Source of the DNA: Lingula anatina
Lineage: Eukaryota > Brachiopoda > Lingulata > Lingulida > Lingulidae
Direction: 5' to 3'
Length of the DNA: 48,200 bases
Assembly (NCBI RefSeq): GCF_001039355.2
Contig: NW_019773537.1
Span: 31,789-79,988, forward strand
Shown: positions 10,359 to 29,504 of the stretch, in pieces
How positions within the stretch are numbered: position 1 is the stretch's first letter
Layout: every line of letters starts with the position of its first letter
Position numbers and translations under genes: made by a program
The notes under the pieces: generated by a model
The model's database searches: none
The model's input: the letters and a program-made list of their open reading frames with translations, nothing else
Told to the model about the DNA's origin: nothing

Positions 10359-11823
10359 ATGAAGGTTTTCATCCTTTTGGTTGCTTGTGTGGCGTACGCC
10401 AGCGCAGGTATATGTGAAACCGTGTGCAGTCCTTTGTGCAAAACTGGCGTCACCGCAGCCGGCGCTGCGATCAGTGGAGGCACCGCGGCCGCTGTAGGCG
10501 GAGCCGTCGGCACCGCAGTGTGCGGCGTGAGCTGTGACAAGGTCTGCGACCTGGGCGGTAAAGTGGTGGACTGGATCGGAGGTCTCTTCGGCAAACGTGA
10601 TGCACCACATACATGGGTGGTCGTAAGTGTCCAATGACTGACAGACCCATACCTTAAATACTCACTCAACAATATAATTACGTCTCCCATGTAATTTCTT
10701 TTGATGCTCCTGACTGTTATTCAAAATCCATGCTCTATCCTGGCATAACGTGCAATTGTCGTTATACCTCGGTCAAAAATCGAACCCATCAAACTGTTCA
10801 CCATAGATATACAGTATTGTAATATGCTGGTTTAAATTAATGGTTCTTCGTTTGCCGAGCAGGTAATAACAAGGATTTTAATATATTCCAAAGATCATTA
10901 TCATAAAGTTAATCGATTGTTGCTTTTTAACGGAAAAAAACTTTAATGGTTTCTACGAGGCGGCCTCCAAGTAACAAATGCTTGCAAGTTCTATTAAATT
11001 CTAATATTAGGGGCTTAAACTAAATAGACGCTTAAATGGTACTTCATTGCCCCTCAGTCCCATTTATTTGAGATTTTGCATCTAAATCAAAATTTCAGCG
11101 GGTTATCTGGTTTGCAGGTTGCTCACTGGGAGGGCGAATTCCCAAGACATTTCAACGAGTATGACACCAACAGAGATGGCCGCATCACTCACAGAGAATT
11201 CGTCAATGCCATCAATGCTGAATTGAAAGACGTTGCAGCATTGAAAGCTTTCAAGTTGGCTGACAAAAACGGTAAGTGGGCCAAGGTAAAGAGGGGCAAT
11301 GCGTCTTGGTACTATGCCTGACTGCTTTTGGTCTGAACTTCCCCACTTTGTAGCAATTATTGCAGAATATTCACATTGTTCAAACCCCCCACAAGGAATT
11401 CGCTTTCAGACTTTCAAACAATGTAGAGCAATTTTATGAAAAGACACACGTATAAAATAACGTTTATTTAGAATCTGCAAGATTCCAACAGGTTTGGTTT
11501 AGGGCCAGTTCACAATGAACTAGTCACTCAAGCTACTGCGCACTGATTCCAATGGGACCCTCGCTGAATGCAATCAGATTGACAGCCCAAACCGCCTCCT
11601 CCTGCTGGAAATTATACGAGAATGTTGGGAACAAAAGGAGGCATGTTAATATGTTCAGCGAGAGACCCCGTGGTGCTAGGACAATAAATCAGTTGTGTAT
11701 AGGCCCAAAGTTTTTTTAATCAACATGCATATATATTTCTTTTTTGGATATTTCTTTCAAGGTGATGACTACATCGACAGAGATGAACTCAAGGCTGCTC
11801 CCTTCAAGTTTGCAAAGAACTGA
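10359..11823 (+). CDS. Secreted Cys/Gly-Ala-rich EF-hand protein, copy C
   Basis: Exons are 10359-10622, 11118-11271 and 11762-11823 (159 aa). The acceptor before the ATG is at 10346, with 12 nt of leader as in A and B. Exon 1 differs from copy B at only two residues (9 and 31). The six cysteines, the Gly/Ala-rich segment and Gly-Lys-Arg at 78-80 are kept. EF loop 1 (DTNRDGRITHRE) and loop 2 (DKNGDDYIDRDE) have canonical ligands. The second exon is closer to copy A (two changes) than to copy B (five changes). No promoter is visible because of the join at 9860. Poly(A) signal at 11906-11911. Same inferred role as the other copies. Confidence 0.85.
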
Positions 11824-12248
11824 AGAAGAGCTATTTGAGGAACATTTAAGAAAAAATTGCTTTTTCCCCTAATAGACTTATCAATGTTGTTAGTTGAATG
11901 AAATCAATAAAATTTGAATCAAAAATACACGCTTGGTTTCTGACTTACACATGCATTTGATCTGGTTGCAGATCCACGTCGTTGTATCATTTTTAATCAA
12001 CAAAATCAGTATGTCGAACGGATATCTTGCTGTTCGGATGAAGCAAAAAACAAGTGACTTAATTAATAACATTTATTGATCAACGCTTTAATGTATCAAT
12101 ATGTCAAACTTAGGGTTATATGTACACCTTTTACATCTAACAAGATAGCCTCACAAGGGTTTCCTAATTTCAAACTCCTTTTCGTCTACGGAGTAAAAAG
12201 GCTAAATTCTTGAAAGCGTTGTGATATATTTCCTTTAAAAACAACTTT

Positions 12249-12640
12249 GTTTTTATCTCCTCGCTGTTGGCTTGTTCACTATTTTGCCTACATCTTTTAT
12301 TAAAGAGGGGGTCACCGAAATGGGCTTGAAAAACATATAGGCTATGTTTAAATTTGCTGGACGAAAATTTGAAACAAAGTGTGTTTCATTAGGTTTTTTA
12401 TTTCAACACTTTAGGCTTGGTCACTATGCTGACAACATCTTTCATAAAAGGGGGAGGGGGTCGCTGATAATGCGCTTGAAAAAATATAGGCTATATGTTT
12501 GCTGGACGAAAATTTAAAATAAATTTGTATTTTAGTACAGTTTTTATTCCCATTTTGTTGACTTCGGAACAACACACTTATAAAAGAAGGGGTCATCGAA
12601 AACGCGCTTTATAGGGCTAGGGGCCTATAGCCTTTATTTC
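12249..12640. repeat. Imperfect tandem repeat downstream of copy C (3 units)
   Basis: Units start near 12249, 12394 and 12541, with the same order and content as the array downstream of copy B. It marks the right part of the duplicated EF-hand unit, which runs to about 12955, just before the TDO 5' region. Confidence 0.6.
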
Positions 12641-12819
12641 CTTGACGCAAATTCGAAAAAAATTATTTAATCTCACTCTGAATAGTTGCCAGAGCAAAAT
12701 GGAATGGCTGTCATTTTGACGTTCTTTTTTTTTTTTTCAGCAAAATTTTTTGGGCTGGCACACGACATATGATATCTTAAAACCGCTTTGGCCTACCCTC
12801 AAAGTGGAAATGTTTTTTG

Positions 12820-13122
12820 GGGGGTGGGGAGAGAGAGGGAGAGAGCGGGAGAGAGATTTGAAAGTTATAAAAGGCTCAGTTAATTTTCCTTAGGTCTGTT
12901 ATTCAAGAGAGTAATCAAATCCGATTAAACATTTACTGATCATGATGCACTGCCACTGCACTGATATGATTGATAGCCCTACCTATCAACCCGCTCTCTC
13001 TCTCTCCCCCTAAAAGACTCTCTGCAAGAACGAGCACTTGAAATATACTTCCTGTCTTGCGCACAAGACACTTCCGTTGTACACAACTTCGCGTGTAGTG
13101 CATCCTGACTCTTGAGAACAAA
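12820..13122 (+). promoter_or_regulatory. Putative promoter and 5' UTR region of TDO
   Basis: The end of the EF-hand duplication block (to about 12955, including a GAGA-rich run at 12825-12857) abuts unique sequence before the TDO start codon. A CT-rich run lies at about 12992-13008. No TATA box was found at a convincing place. The start of transcription cannot be set by eye. Confidence 0.3.
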
Positions 13123-21624
<8,502 letters not shown>

Positions 21625-23590
21625 AATTTTCTGATTCAAAGGCTTTAGGGTTATGTAAAAAGGGAGAGGTGAAGTTACCGAACCTGGTCACAGTGATCAT
21701 ATCGTTTACAGGAGTAAGTTTGTACCTGAAGACTCCTGCAGATAGAAAAGAATAACAACACAGTTTGAATGTATTTCTGATGTTGTTTTAACAACAATAC
21801 TTCCATATAAAAATGGAATTATTTTGATGATTTATAAACCACTTGAAGTAGGAGTGAAAGTATATTATGTTATATACTGCCAATCTTTTCACTTGTGGTT
21901 GACTGATTACATGTCAGTTGACTAATTTACACATCAGCTTATTGTATTTTTGCACCAGTCACTTTTTTCACATCTGCCACAGCACAATGGAACCGCACAG
22001 GTAGAATGCAAATTTTACATGCATTTTGCGCACAATAAGTGGCACACATCCATTCTTATTGGCAGTACATAGAGGATGGTTTGGTCACAACTTCCCTAGC
22101 TCAGTATTGACATTCTATATAAATTTGGTCATTATTTGTCAGATTTTTTGTCTGTATCGTGGGCATTCTGAAGTTGTGGTGTCTCAAATACTTCAATGAC
22201 AAGCTCACTTCTTTTGAGTGAAACTGTTTGGATGCAGTCTTTTTAGCATAATTTACTTATTGTATTGTTTGACTTGCTTTTTTTGTGAAAAGTATGATAC
22301 ATTTACTGTAAAGCACAAAATGGGCACAATATACCTAATGCAACAATGTAAGTTTTTACAGGAAACATTTACAGATTTGCACACAAGCCAATTGAGTAGA
22401 GTATATAAATATATATAAATTTATCTTAATATTTGGAAGCAATCCCCGTCGAATTGACTTCAATACGGGGTGCTGCTTAACGTTTATTGTATGATCCATA
22501 AAGGGTAGGTGTTATTCAAGAAACTAGAGAAAAGATGGGAAACGGTATGTATAAAAAATCGATATTGAACGTGAGAGCAGTGTAAACCATCCTGGTTTTC
22601 AAGAAGCCACTTAGAACTGACGTGAATTTGTCAACATATCTCAGGACACAAAATATATGTCACAAAAGTCACCTTCTCAAATGTGATTTAGTGGTTATTA
22701 TGCCATAGTTGTTGATTGAAATTGTGTGGTAGTAAGCTTCTTAACTATACACAACTCTATATTGTAATCTCCTGTTGATTGTTTTCTAAAGAAAAGCTGA
22801 AAATCTGAATTTTGCACCATTGTCCCTCCACACCTGTCTTCACTTTGGCAAAGATAATTTTTGAAAATTTGTACAATTTCATGCTTTTTGTAGTATTGGT
22901 CATAGCTTCATTAGTTTTGTTTTATTTGAATGTTGTAATATTATGTACATATCTATTGTTTGACATTAAATCACTTGGCAGCTTTGGTTTTTACAGATCA
23001 GGCCTGTTCAGACCCGAAGCCTGGCCTGGACTGATTTAGGTCTGAAATAATAAGTATGAAAACCAGTATTGTAGTTATCAGAGGTCAGAAGATATATTCC
23101 ATGGACCCTGGCCCTCGTCTTGGCAGTTGCAGATCAGTTAGTTTCCATATCTCAAATATTTTAGCCTGAGGATGGCCTTCACAGTATAATCGCTGTTTGA
23201 GTCGTCTGGTGATGTATTTATACTTTAACCAGTTTGGGTCAGGGTTCCTGAGTCTTTGAAGGACTAAGAATTAAGCCCAATGCACAAGGCAGCTAATGGC
23301 TGAGAGCCTAAGACAAAACGGGTTCAGTTGGGAATGAAAATTTAGTTTCCTGTAAAAACTTAAAACATGATTTTTGACTTGTATAATAATAAATATTTCA
23401 GGATGGTATTTGTAATCAGAGATATCTATAATGCAACAATTGTGAAACTTTAATCGATATATGCACCCCCTCACCCCCCTCCCCCCCCCCCCAAAAAAAA
23501 AAAAAAAAGAAAAGAAAAGAAAGAAATGCAAGTTTTGTTTCGTCTAGGCTTTTATGAGTCATCCTTCTCCTTTCTACCACCAGTGCAGCT
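21625..23590. other. TDO 3' region and spacer
   Basis: Probable long 3' UTR followed by a non-coding spacer. No AATAAA was noticed near the stop codon; an ATTAAA at 22965-22970 is a candidate. A poly-C then poly-A stretch lies at about 23477-23508. No gene was seen. Confidence 0.4.
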
Positions 23591-23599
23591 CTATTAACT

Positions 23600-23990
23600 C
23601 TATGACAGTGGCAGGCTGTGGCCGGCGTTTATGAAGATGTTCCGCCCATTTCGTCACAGCTGACATGCTCAATGGGAGACATGTATGGTTTAAAGAAAGA
23701 GAATCTGGGTCTGCTTCTGCTGTAGGAACATTGTACGCCTGTGCTATCCTGACAGTATGGGAGCAAGCGTTGTCCTGCTGGAACTAGCAGAGGGTTGGGT
23801 ATTGATGCATGAATGGCACAATCACCACGAGTTTTGTCTTGGAATTGCCACGTGGCCAATGACACGCCCCCTGTCCCGATCAGACAGCTGTGGCATGTCA
23901 GCATGGAATTCAGTCTCCTAAGCTTGGGTCTTCTGATCCCAGTGCCCACTGGCATTGATTGTGGACACTGAATTTGCAAGACTTATGTCC
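23600..23990 (-). pseudogene. Tc1/mariner transposase remnant
   Basis: On the minus strand one frame reads QQDNACSHTVRIAQAYN (about 23780 downward), the usual second-aspartate block of Tc1/mariner transposases. A second frame then reads MSPIEHV followed by a DEMG-like end (23682 downward), the usual SPDLNPIEH block with the catalytic Glu. The Asp (codon at 23774-23772) and Glu (codon at 23670-23668) are about 34-35 codons apart. This fits a DD34E enzyme but with a frame change in between. It is a dead C-terminal fragment; the start and the DNA-binding domain were not found. Confidence 0.7.
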
Positions 23991-24114
23991 CAATTTGTGT
24001 TCAGATGAGGTGCTTGAAAATCTGAGTCTGGGTTCCCATAACCTTATTGTACATTATGGAGCACAAAAATTTCCCTACTTTACCCAGGTAGTTTAGTTTA
24101 TGAGGAGATGTGAC

Positions 24115-24240
24115 AGATAGGCCTATTTAAGCTGCTTAAACTGAATGCAATTTAGGGACTATCCTGGAAGAGTAAGGTCGATCCAGCCAGTATGATAGGA
24201 TTATGGGAACGCTCACTAAAGATTGTCATTGTCTGAGTTT
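24115..24240. repeat. Diverged dispersed repeat, copy 1
   Basis: Similar by eye to 25325-25435. Shared blocks are TTAAGC.GCTTA, GCAATTTAG, GATC.GTCCAGC and TTATGGGAACGCTC in the same order and spacing. No open frame is associated. Class unknown. Confidence 0.5.
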
Positions 24241-25324
24241 GCTCGAAGGTATCAGTACAGTACTACTCTACTGCATGACTAAGGTGGTGTTCTGTCACTG
24301 AATACACTGACCATATTAACGTGGTCTTTTTGAAGCACTGTGGTCACTTTCGTTTCTTTTCTTTTTTTCTCTTTGGCTATTATATGGATATATAAGAATA
24401 ATGTTATAAAAATACAGTTACATGATTTATCTTGGTACTATTATTTTTTCATTATTAAAATATGAGTATATTCTTTATGAATATACATATTTTGACATTG
24501 TGTTATAGACTTGCATTTATCGTTTTTGTATTCTTAAAACCAATGGGTAGAAATAAAATCATCACTTTCTGGTTGTTGCGTTGTATTTCAATCCGATGCG
24601 TTCACGATGTTTTCTTCATGCAACAGATAATGATTTTTGGGTCATCTTTATGGAAATTTGGCCTTAAATTTGGTCCTAAATTCATGATCTGAATATTTTA
24701 AACTATTGAAATCTCGTCTTCCTACTCTGTAAGTGTTAAAGATGATAAAAGAAATTTGTGCAAGGAATATTTAAAGATTGTATAAGAATGTGTTTTACGG
24801 CGTTGGAAGTGAATTTCAAGGCTCAAGCCCTATAACATTTCATACTTAAAATTGATCTTACTGCTAGAGAGAGCAATGGGCCGAACAAGATTGGTACTTT
24901 GTGAATAACTTTCTTCATTTTGCTTAAATATCGGCCTCATTAGCCACGGCGTTAACCTACTCATCCGAAAAAAGTTAAGACTAGAAATCACTAAAGAAAA
25001 TTGGTTTCATGCCGTTCCCTGGAACTAGGAAAGCCATATTGAGCAAATATCCAGATTAACGAAAAACCGTGCTTCGTACCTTGCAATGTTAAGTATATAA
25101 ATTGCATTCCCAAACGTACTGAAAACTATAGTGACCGCGGTAGTCAGGCCAGCCGGACTAGGTTCCTATTTTCCCAGCTATTTTCCCAGCTATTTAGCAG
25201 CTGAATCGATCTTACTCCATAGGGCTTCTCGATAAATGCTTTCTGTGTAATCAGTTTAATTGGCACCCCCCCCCCCTTGAGTAACTAGGGGATAATGACT
25301 ATGGTTGATTACCCCCAACAGCTT

Positions 25325-25435
25325 AAGTAGGCGTGGCATTTAAGCCGCTTACGCTGAAGGCAATTTAGTGAGAATCCCCGCAGAGCTAGATCGGTCCAGC
25401 TAGTACGATGGGCTTATGGGAACGCTCCCTTCTTC
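25325..25435. repeat. Diverged dispersed repeat, copy 2
   Basis: Partner of 24115-24240, in the same orientation about 1.2 kb away, with perhaps 70 percent similarity. It may be an old tandem duplication or two insertions of one element. Confidence 0.5.
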
Positions 25436-26540
25436 TATTTTGGGGTCACATGTTTGAAATAGTCCAATGAATCCAACATATCCAAGTAGTGGATGCCAAC
25501 GCTTGAATTTAACTACAATATTCATATAGAATGCAGACGACTGGAAAGGGTGAGTTTTAGCACAGCTTCAGTGATGGATGCCTATGTTATTTAGGGTTTC
25601 TATATTTATCGCAAAAAAAATTTACAGCCACTGTCCACGTGAACAAGGGTCAGCAGAATACTTGAATATGACACTCACATTTCATGTAGGTTACCTTTTG
25701 ACCTGCAAGCTTTATTTTACACGAAGAAGAAATGTTCCACTGAACTGTCCACTTTTGCATATATATATATAAATATCCTGATTTTAATGACAAGTCTACT
25801 TCATAGGATAAAATGCGACTTCATCTCCACATAAGATATTGCCTGCGACTTCATGGGATATAATGGTGAAGGAGTTCCTGTTGCAGGCCCTACGTTTGGA
25901 AGATATTTTATGACAAAATGTGTTTTTGTACTGTAAATATTATCTAACATAGGTTAAGTGTAAGTTTTAATTATATTCACAAACATATGTATGACTGAAA
26001 GGAATTCTGTTTAAACAGAAGTACTATTGATTTAGGGTTAGGGTGGATAATTGTGGCTCCAGGATTTTTAAAAGAGTGTGTGTGTGGGGGGGGGGTGCGA
26101 GGCGTTATCAAGGGGGGCATAGACAGCAGTATCGGTGGGCTGTCAGATTATAAGATGAATAAATAACTAAGTATTAGGATCAAAAAGGAAGCGGGGCAGG
26201 TACATAATTGTATACTCCAATCGCCTTGATCATGGCGCGTCGCACTCTGAAAAGATTTATTACTATTGCATCGAAAAATGCAAGAAGGGATTATATCTAT
26301 TACTATTATATGTTTGGATACAAGTGCTCCATGAAGTGGTTAATATCGCGAAGTCCTTATTTTTTTTTAACCAAAGAAGTCGCCTTCTATCATGAAGTAG
26401 TAATGCTTATCCCATGAAGTGGAAATATACTATGAATTATATCAACACCCGCCTCTTATATTATCATTTTGGACAGTAGGCCTATACCTTACATATGTAG
26501 CTGTAGTCATGCAAAGCATGAGACCCAAATATAAAATATG

Positions 26541-26650
26541 CTATTTGTTACATGACCTAGTTATCGGCTTCTAGTTTTCTGTACACTGTACAGGCCCATA
26601 ATTTGTTACATGACCTAGTTATCGGCTTCTAGTTTTCTGTACAGGCCCAT
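26541..26650. repeat. Tandem duplication of about 53 bp
   Basis: TTGTTACATGACCTAGTTAT and the following 30 or so bases occur twice in direct succession (from about 26547 and from about 26600) and are nearly identical. This suggests a recent duplication or an assembly artefact next to the gap. Confidence 0.8.
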
Positions 26651-26789
26651 ATTTCTCACACGGAGGAGCTTTGTATAGGATGAACTTTAGTTCAGTGACC
26701 CTAAAATAAAAGTACTTTATGGTTTCACCCAGCCATATTTTCTGTTGATTCTTTAAATGTAGGCTCCATATTTATTTACTTCAGCATGA

Positions 26790-27560
26790 CATAATGGTAT
26801 ACAGGGGCCAGGATCCAGGATTTTTGAAGGGGGTCCACCGATGCAAAATTGCCCCCCCCCCCCCCCCCCCCCCCCTTGCGGGGGGGGCGGGGGCGGGAAA
26901 AAAGGGGTTTTTTGGGGGAAAAGGNNNNNNNNNNNNNNNNNNNNNNNNNNNNNNNNNNNNNNNNNNNNNNNNNNNNNNNNNNNNNNNNNNNNNNNNNNNN
27001 NNNNNNNNNNNNNNNNNNNNNNNNNNNNNNNNNNNNNNNNNNNNNNNNNNNNNNNNNNNNNNNNNNNNNNNNNNNNNNNNNNNNNNNNNNNNNNNNNNNN
27101 NNNNNNNNNNNNNNNNNNNNNNNNNNNNNNNNNNNNNNNNNNNNNNNNNNNNNNNNNNNNNNNNNNNNNNNNNNNNNNNNNNNNNNNNNNNNNNNNNNNN
27201 NNNNNNNNNNNNNNNNNNNNNNNNNNNNNNNNNNNNNNNNNNNNNNNNNNNNNNNNNNNNNNNNNNNNNNNNNNNNNNNNNNNNNNNNNNNNNNNNNNNN
27301 NNNNNNNNNNNNNNNNNNNNNNNNNNNNNNNNNNNNNNNNNNNNNNNNNNNNNNNNNNNNNNNNNNNNNNNNNNNNNNNNNNNNNNNNNNNNNNNNNNNN
27401 NNNNNNNNNNNNNNNNNNNNNNNNNNNNNNNNNNNNNNNNNNNNNNNNAAAGGGGGCGGGGCCCGGGTTTTTTGAAGGGGGGCCCCCAAGGAAAAATTTC
27501 CCCCCCCCCCCCCCCCCCCCCCTTGGCGTGGGGTCCGGGGACGGAAAAAATGGTATTTTA
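26790..27560. other. Assembly gap (26925-27448) in poly-C/poly-G repeat
   Basis: 524 Ns are bounded by very long C and G homopolymers. Both edges carry the same TTTTTGAAGGGGG..C motif in the same orientation (26818-26838 and 27470-27486). The reverse complement of a related motif (CCCCCTTCGAAAAATCCTGG) occurs at about 42048. The gap therefore probably lies inside a repetitive element. Open frames across the Ns are not real. Confidence 0.85.
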
Positions 27561-28499
27561 GAGGGTAAATGATGCCACTTGGTACGGTTTACAACTATGA
27601 TTCAGCAAATTCTAATTTCAAGAGGGGACCATTGGTTTGACTTTTTTTTCAGAAATCGAAGGCGGGTCAGGACCCCAAAGACACCCCTAAATCCGCCACT
27701 GTTTACCGTGCCACTATACCGGGTTCTTACAGGTAATTCGTCCGGGGGTTGGGTGGGGGGGGGGGGGGGAGGCTACTCCCTTTTACTGGCCCCAAGGCAC
27801 CCAAAAGTCAGCCATTGAGGTGACAATCTTACGTAATAGGCAAACATTTCTAGTTAGATGATTTCAGATGCTGTCATTTTCATTTTGTTTTACACTGAGT
27901 TTACGCTTGACTTCGCTATAGAGCACGATGAGAGCCAAAGCGGTTCACAAATTGACGCTTTTAGTTGTGAGTAGTCTTTGCCATTTCAAACGTCCACTGT
28001 GGAGTTGCCCCGGGTACTGTATGAATATATGTACAGTCTTGATAAGCAAGGCCAAAGGAGTGGGGGGGTACAGTATGAAAGACAAAATATATGGTGAGGT
28101 AGAGCAATTGGGGCAATGTGACTTTTGAAAAAAAAACTTTTCTTGTTGATAGTCCCAACGAGCAGAGAGCTTTTTTTTTTATGAAAAGGCTGTATGACAT
28201 GCATGGCGCCAAGCCGGGTAAAGTATTGAGTCAATTCAGTTTTGATCTGTTGCGTAGTTGGCAAAGGATGGAGATCAATGACCATCCCCGCCTAAGACTT
28301 TAAAGCAGAGAAAAGAAATATAATTCAGGACGCAGACTTTATGATAATGTCGAGCAGTATTTTGATGTCAAAATCGATTACAAAATTTAAACTAGGCCTA
28401 TACTGGAATTTTATGCAAAAGGTAATCTGATCGGACACTGAATGCCTGCACTCGTTTCCGATTGCGGGGACAGCTGGTCGTTGTGGTGAATTGACAATT

Positions 28500-28615
28500 G
28501 ACGTGCGTCCTGTGGGTCTTGAACTCGTGACTTGCCGTCACCCTGGTTTGCTGATGGCTCGGTGTTTCTGCAACCAAGAACGTTACCGACTGCACCGTGA
28601 CCGAACCGCCCACCC
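28500..28615 (-). repeat. tRNA-like (SINE-like) sequence
   Basis: On the minus strand an A-box-like CGGTGCAGTCGG (28597-28586) is followed by a B-box-like GTTCAAGACC (28524-28515). These are the two internal promoter parts of RNA polymerase III tRNA genes. The spacing is slightly longer than in a typical tRNA and no clean cloverleaf was built. A tRNA-derived SINE head is the likeliest reading. Confidence 0.45.
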
Positions 28616-28699
28616 TCCGTACCTACGTGTTTCCTCTTATAAATCAAACGCAAATTAAAAAAAAAAATCTAGCAAAAAAAAAAAGGTTTTTTTTTAAAT

Positions 28700-28775
28700 C
28701 TCAGGATTCGAACCCGCGTCTAGCAGTGTCTTGCTGTGTAGAAGACAGCGGAGTTACCACGGAGCCACAGAAGCT
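28700..28775 (-). repeat. tRNA pseudogene or tRNA-derived SINE head
   Basis: The minus strand carries a perfect B-box GGTTCGAATCC (28714-28704) and an A-box-like TGGCTCCGTGGTAACTCC (28767-28750) about 53 nt upstream. A stretch rich in T then A on the plus strand (about 28655-28696) would be the A/T-rich tail side. No intact acceptor stem was identified. Related in layout to the element at 28500-28615. Confidence 0.5.
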
Positions 28776-29239
28776 TCGTCGGTACGGTGAGGATCACATT
28801 GTAATTTTTATACTTTCTCACAGAGAGGGCCAGTTGGACTGTACATGTACATCTAATAATCTGCCATAACAATCAATAGGCTGTGGGCCGTACACATGTA
28901 TTTCATCCCGCGCATCTCCAGTCTGCGAACATGGTATTATCATCATTCAACGTTGTTAAAGTTCATCATGTACACGAGCACTTATTTGAGAAGCCGACAC
29001 GGAGCGCTGCTACATGGATTGCCTTTTTTTTCTATGTCTAGTAGTGTGATATTTTCAGAAACCAAAAATCCGCCACTGGTATATACATCAGCAGAAAACT
29101 CATAAATTAACAATTTCAGAAAACTTATAAATTACAATTTCAGAAAACGTATATATTACAATTGCCCGGTAAAAGAACAGTTAAGTTACATTTTATTCAA
29201 AATGTGTGTATATATAGGCCTTTTGCAAAAGTAAATTTG

Positions 29240-29241
29240 AA

Positions 29242-29276
<35 letters not shown>

Positions 29277-29279
29277 ATA
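29240..29279. repeat. (AAAT)n microsatellite
   Basis: Perfect AATA tetranucleotide repeats, about ten units, in the spacer upstream of SDR1. Confidence 0.9.
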
Positions 29280-29504
29280 GAGGAAGAAAAGGAGATATGT
29301 CAGTGTATCTACCCAGGGAAAAATTGCATCCTTCCCGCATACACCCATGCACGTTATGAGGGATGACGTACATTGTCATCATGAATGCCGAGTAACTTCG
29401 CTATGCCATTGAATAATAGGAGAGTTCATATGATTTTTCATGTCACTGTGTTATGTTCGTCAAGGTCTAAAACACACTTTCATTAAGATAATACTTTTTC
29501 ACAG

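Noticed and set aside
26030-26045. TTAGGGTTAGGGT, telomere-like
   Set aside because: Only two units inside unique sequence; too short to mean a telomere or a fusion point.
26776-27572. Long open frames spanning the N gap
   Set aside because: They exist only because Ns are translated as unknown residues; the flanks are poly-C/poly-G artefact-prone sequence.
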